This document shows, piece after piece, positions 17,021-18,151 of a stretch of DNA of 18,151 nucleotides. Each line of letters starts with the position of its first letter. The first letter of the stretch is position 1. The position numbers and the translations under genes were made by a program. A model generated the notes under the pieces. It made no database searches. It was not told where the DNA came from and was given only the letters and a program-made list of their open reading frames with translations. This stretch comes from Cryomorphaceae bacterium (lineage in GTDB: Bacteria; Bacteroidota; Bacteroidia; Flavobacteriales; Schleiferiaceae): assembly GCA_022565745.1 (NCBI GenBank), contig JAIUMB010000030.1, forward strand, positions 1 to 18,151, written 5' to 3'.

Positions 17021-17102
17021 GCGGGCGTGGCGAAATTGGTAGACGCACTAGACTTAGGATCTAGCGCCGTGAGGTGTGGGAGTTCGAGTCTCCCCGCCCG
17101 CA
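17021..17102 (+). tRNA. tRNA-Leu (anticodon UAG)
   Basis: An 82-nt cloverleaf. The acceptor GCGGGCG (17021-17027) pairs with CGCCCGC (17095-17101), with A17102 as discriminator base. The anticodon stem is CTAGA/TCTAG with loop CTTAGGA and anticodon TAG at 17055-17057. The T arm is GGGAG-TTCGAGT-CTCCC. The extra arm is long, as expected for class II leucine tRNA. CCA is not encoded. It reads CUN codons, mainly CUA. Confidence 0.97.
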
Positions 17103-17110
17103 CTGAAAAC

Positions 17111-17147
17111 AAGGCTGTTTCATTTATTTGAGACAGCCTTTTTTTTT
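17111..17147 (+). terminator. Intrinsic terminator after tRNA-Leu
   Basis: An 11-bp stem (17111-17121 with 17130-17140, one G-T pair) closes an 8-nt loop and runs into nine T residues. It lies 8 bp past the tRNA and should end its transcript. Confidence 0.9.
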
Positions 17148-17243
17148 GAATTCATTTTCACTTACATTTACTGAGAAAATCCATTCTTGCAAATTTCTGA
17201 AGGAATCGACCAATCACTTTAATATTGAATTCATACCAGCTCA

Positions 17244-18151
17244 ATGCGTTTATTTTTAAAAATCATGGGAGTCGTTTTGCTGTTGATCTGCATATCGGCC
17301 TATATGTTTTGGAATTACTACGCAGAAGGTATAGCGGTTGAGGCACTGCAAAAAGAAGTCGAGACGGCTGTCGATGATATTTGGCAAGAAGAAATCATCT
17401 ATCACCCCGGAACGGTTGAAATAGATATCGCCAGAAGAAAAGCAGTGCTTAGCAATTATTCGATTTATGTTCTAGCCAACGGTGATACCATGGCATCCAT
17501 TGTGCTTCCCTCGATTGAGGTTAAATGGAAAAGTACGTTGGCTTTGATAAAACAAGAAAAGATTCATCTCCGTAGTTTAGTTGTTAAAGATCCCAAGATT
17601 GAATACTCCACGTCGGTCAACTTCAAAAAAAACGATCAGGAAAAGCCCTTAGATGTATATGTTGACTTGATTGAGATTCACGATGCAGCGTTGGAGATTG
17701 ATTTTGCAGAAACCACCCAAAATTTGTCGGCCACTGCAACCGTAATTACCCATAACCTTTCTTGGAAGGCCCAACAGCCCTTTCACTTGATTAAAGATGT
17801 TTTACAGAAGTCTAAGCTTAGTGTGGTAGACATTCACAGTGATTTGAGTGATGGTTTTCATCGGGTTACACTCAACAAACTCATTATGGATGGTGCTGAG
17901 GGTCTGCTGCAAGCAAAAGGGTTTGTGTTTGAGCCTAAATATGATCGTGCCACTTTTGCCAAAAAGCGCGGCGTTGAAACCGATCACATTGTGTTTACTG
18001 CAGACTCTGTTGACGTTTCCAAAACAAATTTTGCCAACAACGACTCATTAATGATTGAAATGGTCGCTATTTATGGTTTTGGGCTGATTGCGCATCGTGA
18101 TAAAAACTATATAATGCCCGAAGATCGATTTGTGCCTATCCTTGTAGATAA
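17244..18151 (+). CDS. Membrane-anchored AsmA/DUF748-like protein, C-terminus cut by window edge
   Basis: The frame is open from the ATG at 17244 to the right edge, with 302 residues visible. An N-terminal membrane anchor (MRLFLKIMGVVLLLICISAYMFW, about 3-23) is followed by a long, mostly beta-strand-like soluble region with no catalytic motif that I recognise. The stretch around HIVFTADSVDVSKTNF and IAHRDKNYIMPEDR resembles large single-anchor Bacteroidota proteins of the AsmA/DUF748 (intermembrane bridge-like) kind, which repeat strand pairs along a lubricant-lined groove. This is recognition of style rather than of a strict motif. The frame, codon use and continuity support a real gene. 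No clear promoter is visible in the 96 bp after the tRNA terminator. Substrate and role are unknown. Confidence 0.7.
   Translation, partial: MRLFLKIMGVVLLLICISAYMFWNYYAEGIAVEALQKEVETAVDDIWQEEIIYHPGTVEIDIARRKAVLSNYSIYVLANGDTMASIVLPSIEVKWKSTLALIKQEKIHLRSLVVKDPKIEYSTSVNFKKNDQEKPLDVYVDLIEIHDAALEIDFAETTQNLSATATVITHNLSWKAQQPFHLIKDVLQKSKLSVVDIHSDLSDGFHRVTLNKLIMDGAEGLLQAKGFVFEPKYDRATFAKKRGVETDHIVFTADSVDVSKTNFANNDSLMIEMVAIYGFGLIAHRDKNYIMPEDRFVPILVD

Noticed and set aside
16870..17112. Minus-strand frame crossing the 3' end of gpsA and the tRNA-Leu gene
   Set aside because: It is antisense to a clear tRNA and to gpsA, with no family resemblance.
1..18151. Mobile elements, CRISPR arrays, toxin-antitoxin or anti-phage genes
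   Set aside because: No direct repeat arrays, terminal inverted repeats, transposase or defence motifs were seen on either strand; tRNA-Leu has no adjacent integrase or duplicated 3' end in the visible sequence.

Overview
The window looks like chromosomal DNA of a member of the Bacteroidota, most likely a Flavobacteriales-type organism. Two secreted peptidases end, or begin to end, in a type IX secretion (T9SS) C-terminal sorting domain. Promoter-like sites follow the Bacteroidota pattern TAnnTTTG instead of TATAAT, and starts lack Shine-Dalgarno sites. The predicted proteins (dNK-type deoxynucleoside kinase, M1 and M36 peptidases, Prc with long charged linker) are also typical of that phylum. 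The genus cannot be fixed from the sequence alone. I see no phage, IS element, CRISPR array or integration scar; this is ordinary core and lifestyle DNA.

Layout. (1) 1-4363, minus strand: a two-gene secreted-protease unit, an M36 (fungalysin) metalloprotease followed after 11 bp by an M1 aminopeptidase that runs off the left edge. (2) 4506-8863, plus strand: a tight operon of deoxynucleoside kinase, a second M1 aminopeptidase without sorting domain, and an undecaprenyl-phosphate sugar-phosphotransferase. (3) 8896-10679, minus strand: paaJ and paaY of phenylacetate catabolism, overlapping by GTGA, with a well-formed Bacteroidota promoter upstream. (4) 10866-13040, plus: the tail-specific protease Prc. 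(5) 13198-16955, plus: an oligopeptide ABC permease (OppC type), an M28-family protein with PDZ domain whose metal site has lost most ligands, and gpsA, all closely spaced. (6) 17021-17147: tRNA-Leu(UAG) with its own promoter and a strong intrinsic terminator. (7) 17244 to the right edge: the N-terminal part of a membrane-anchored AsmA/DUF748-like protein. The open genes at both edges were translated by hand.

Biology. Five of twelve protein genes are peptidases or peptidase homologues (M36, M1 twice, S41, M28-like), and a peptide permease sits among them. This fits an organism that digests protein outside the cell and imports peptides. The most unusual single item is the M28 homologue at 14244-15941: three of five zinc ligands and the catalytic glutamate are replaced, so it is probably not a working zinc peptidase although the fold, signal peptide and PDZ domain are intact. 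I found no convincing undescribed multi-gene system.
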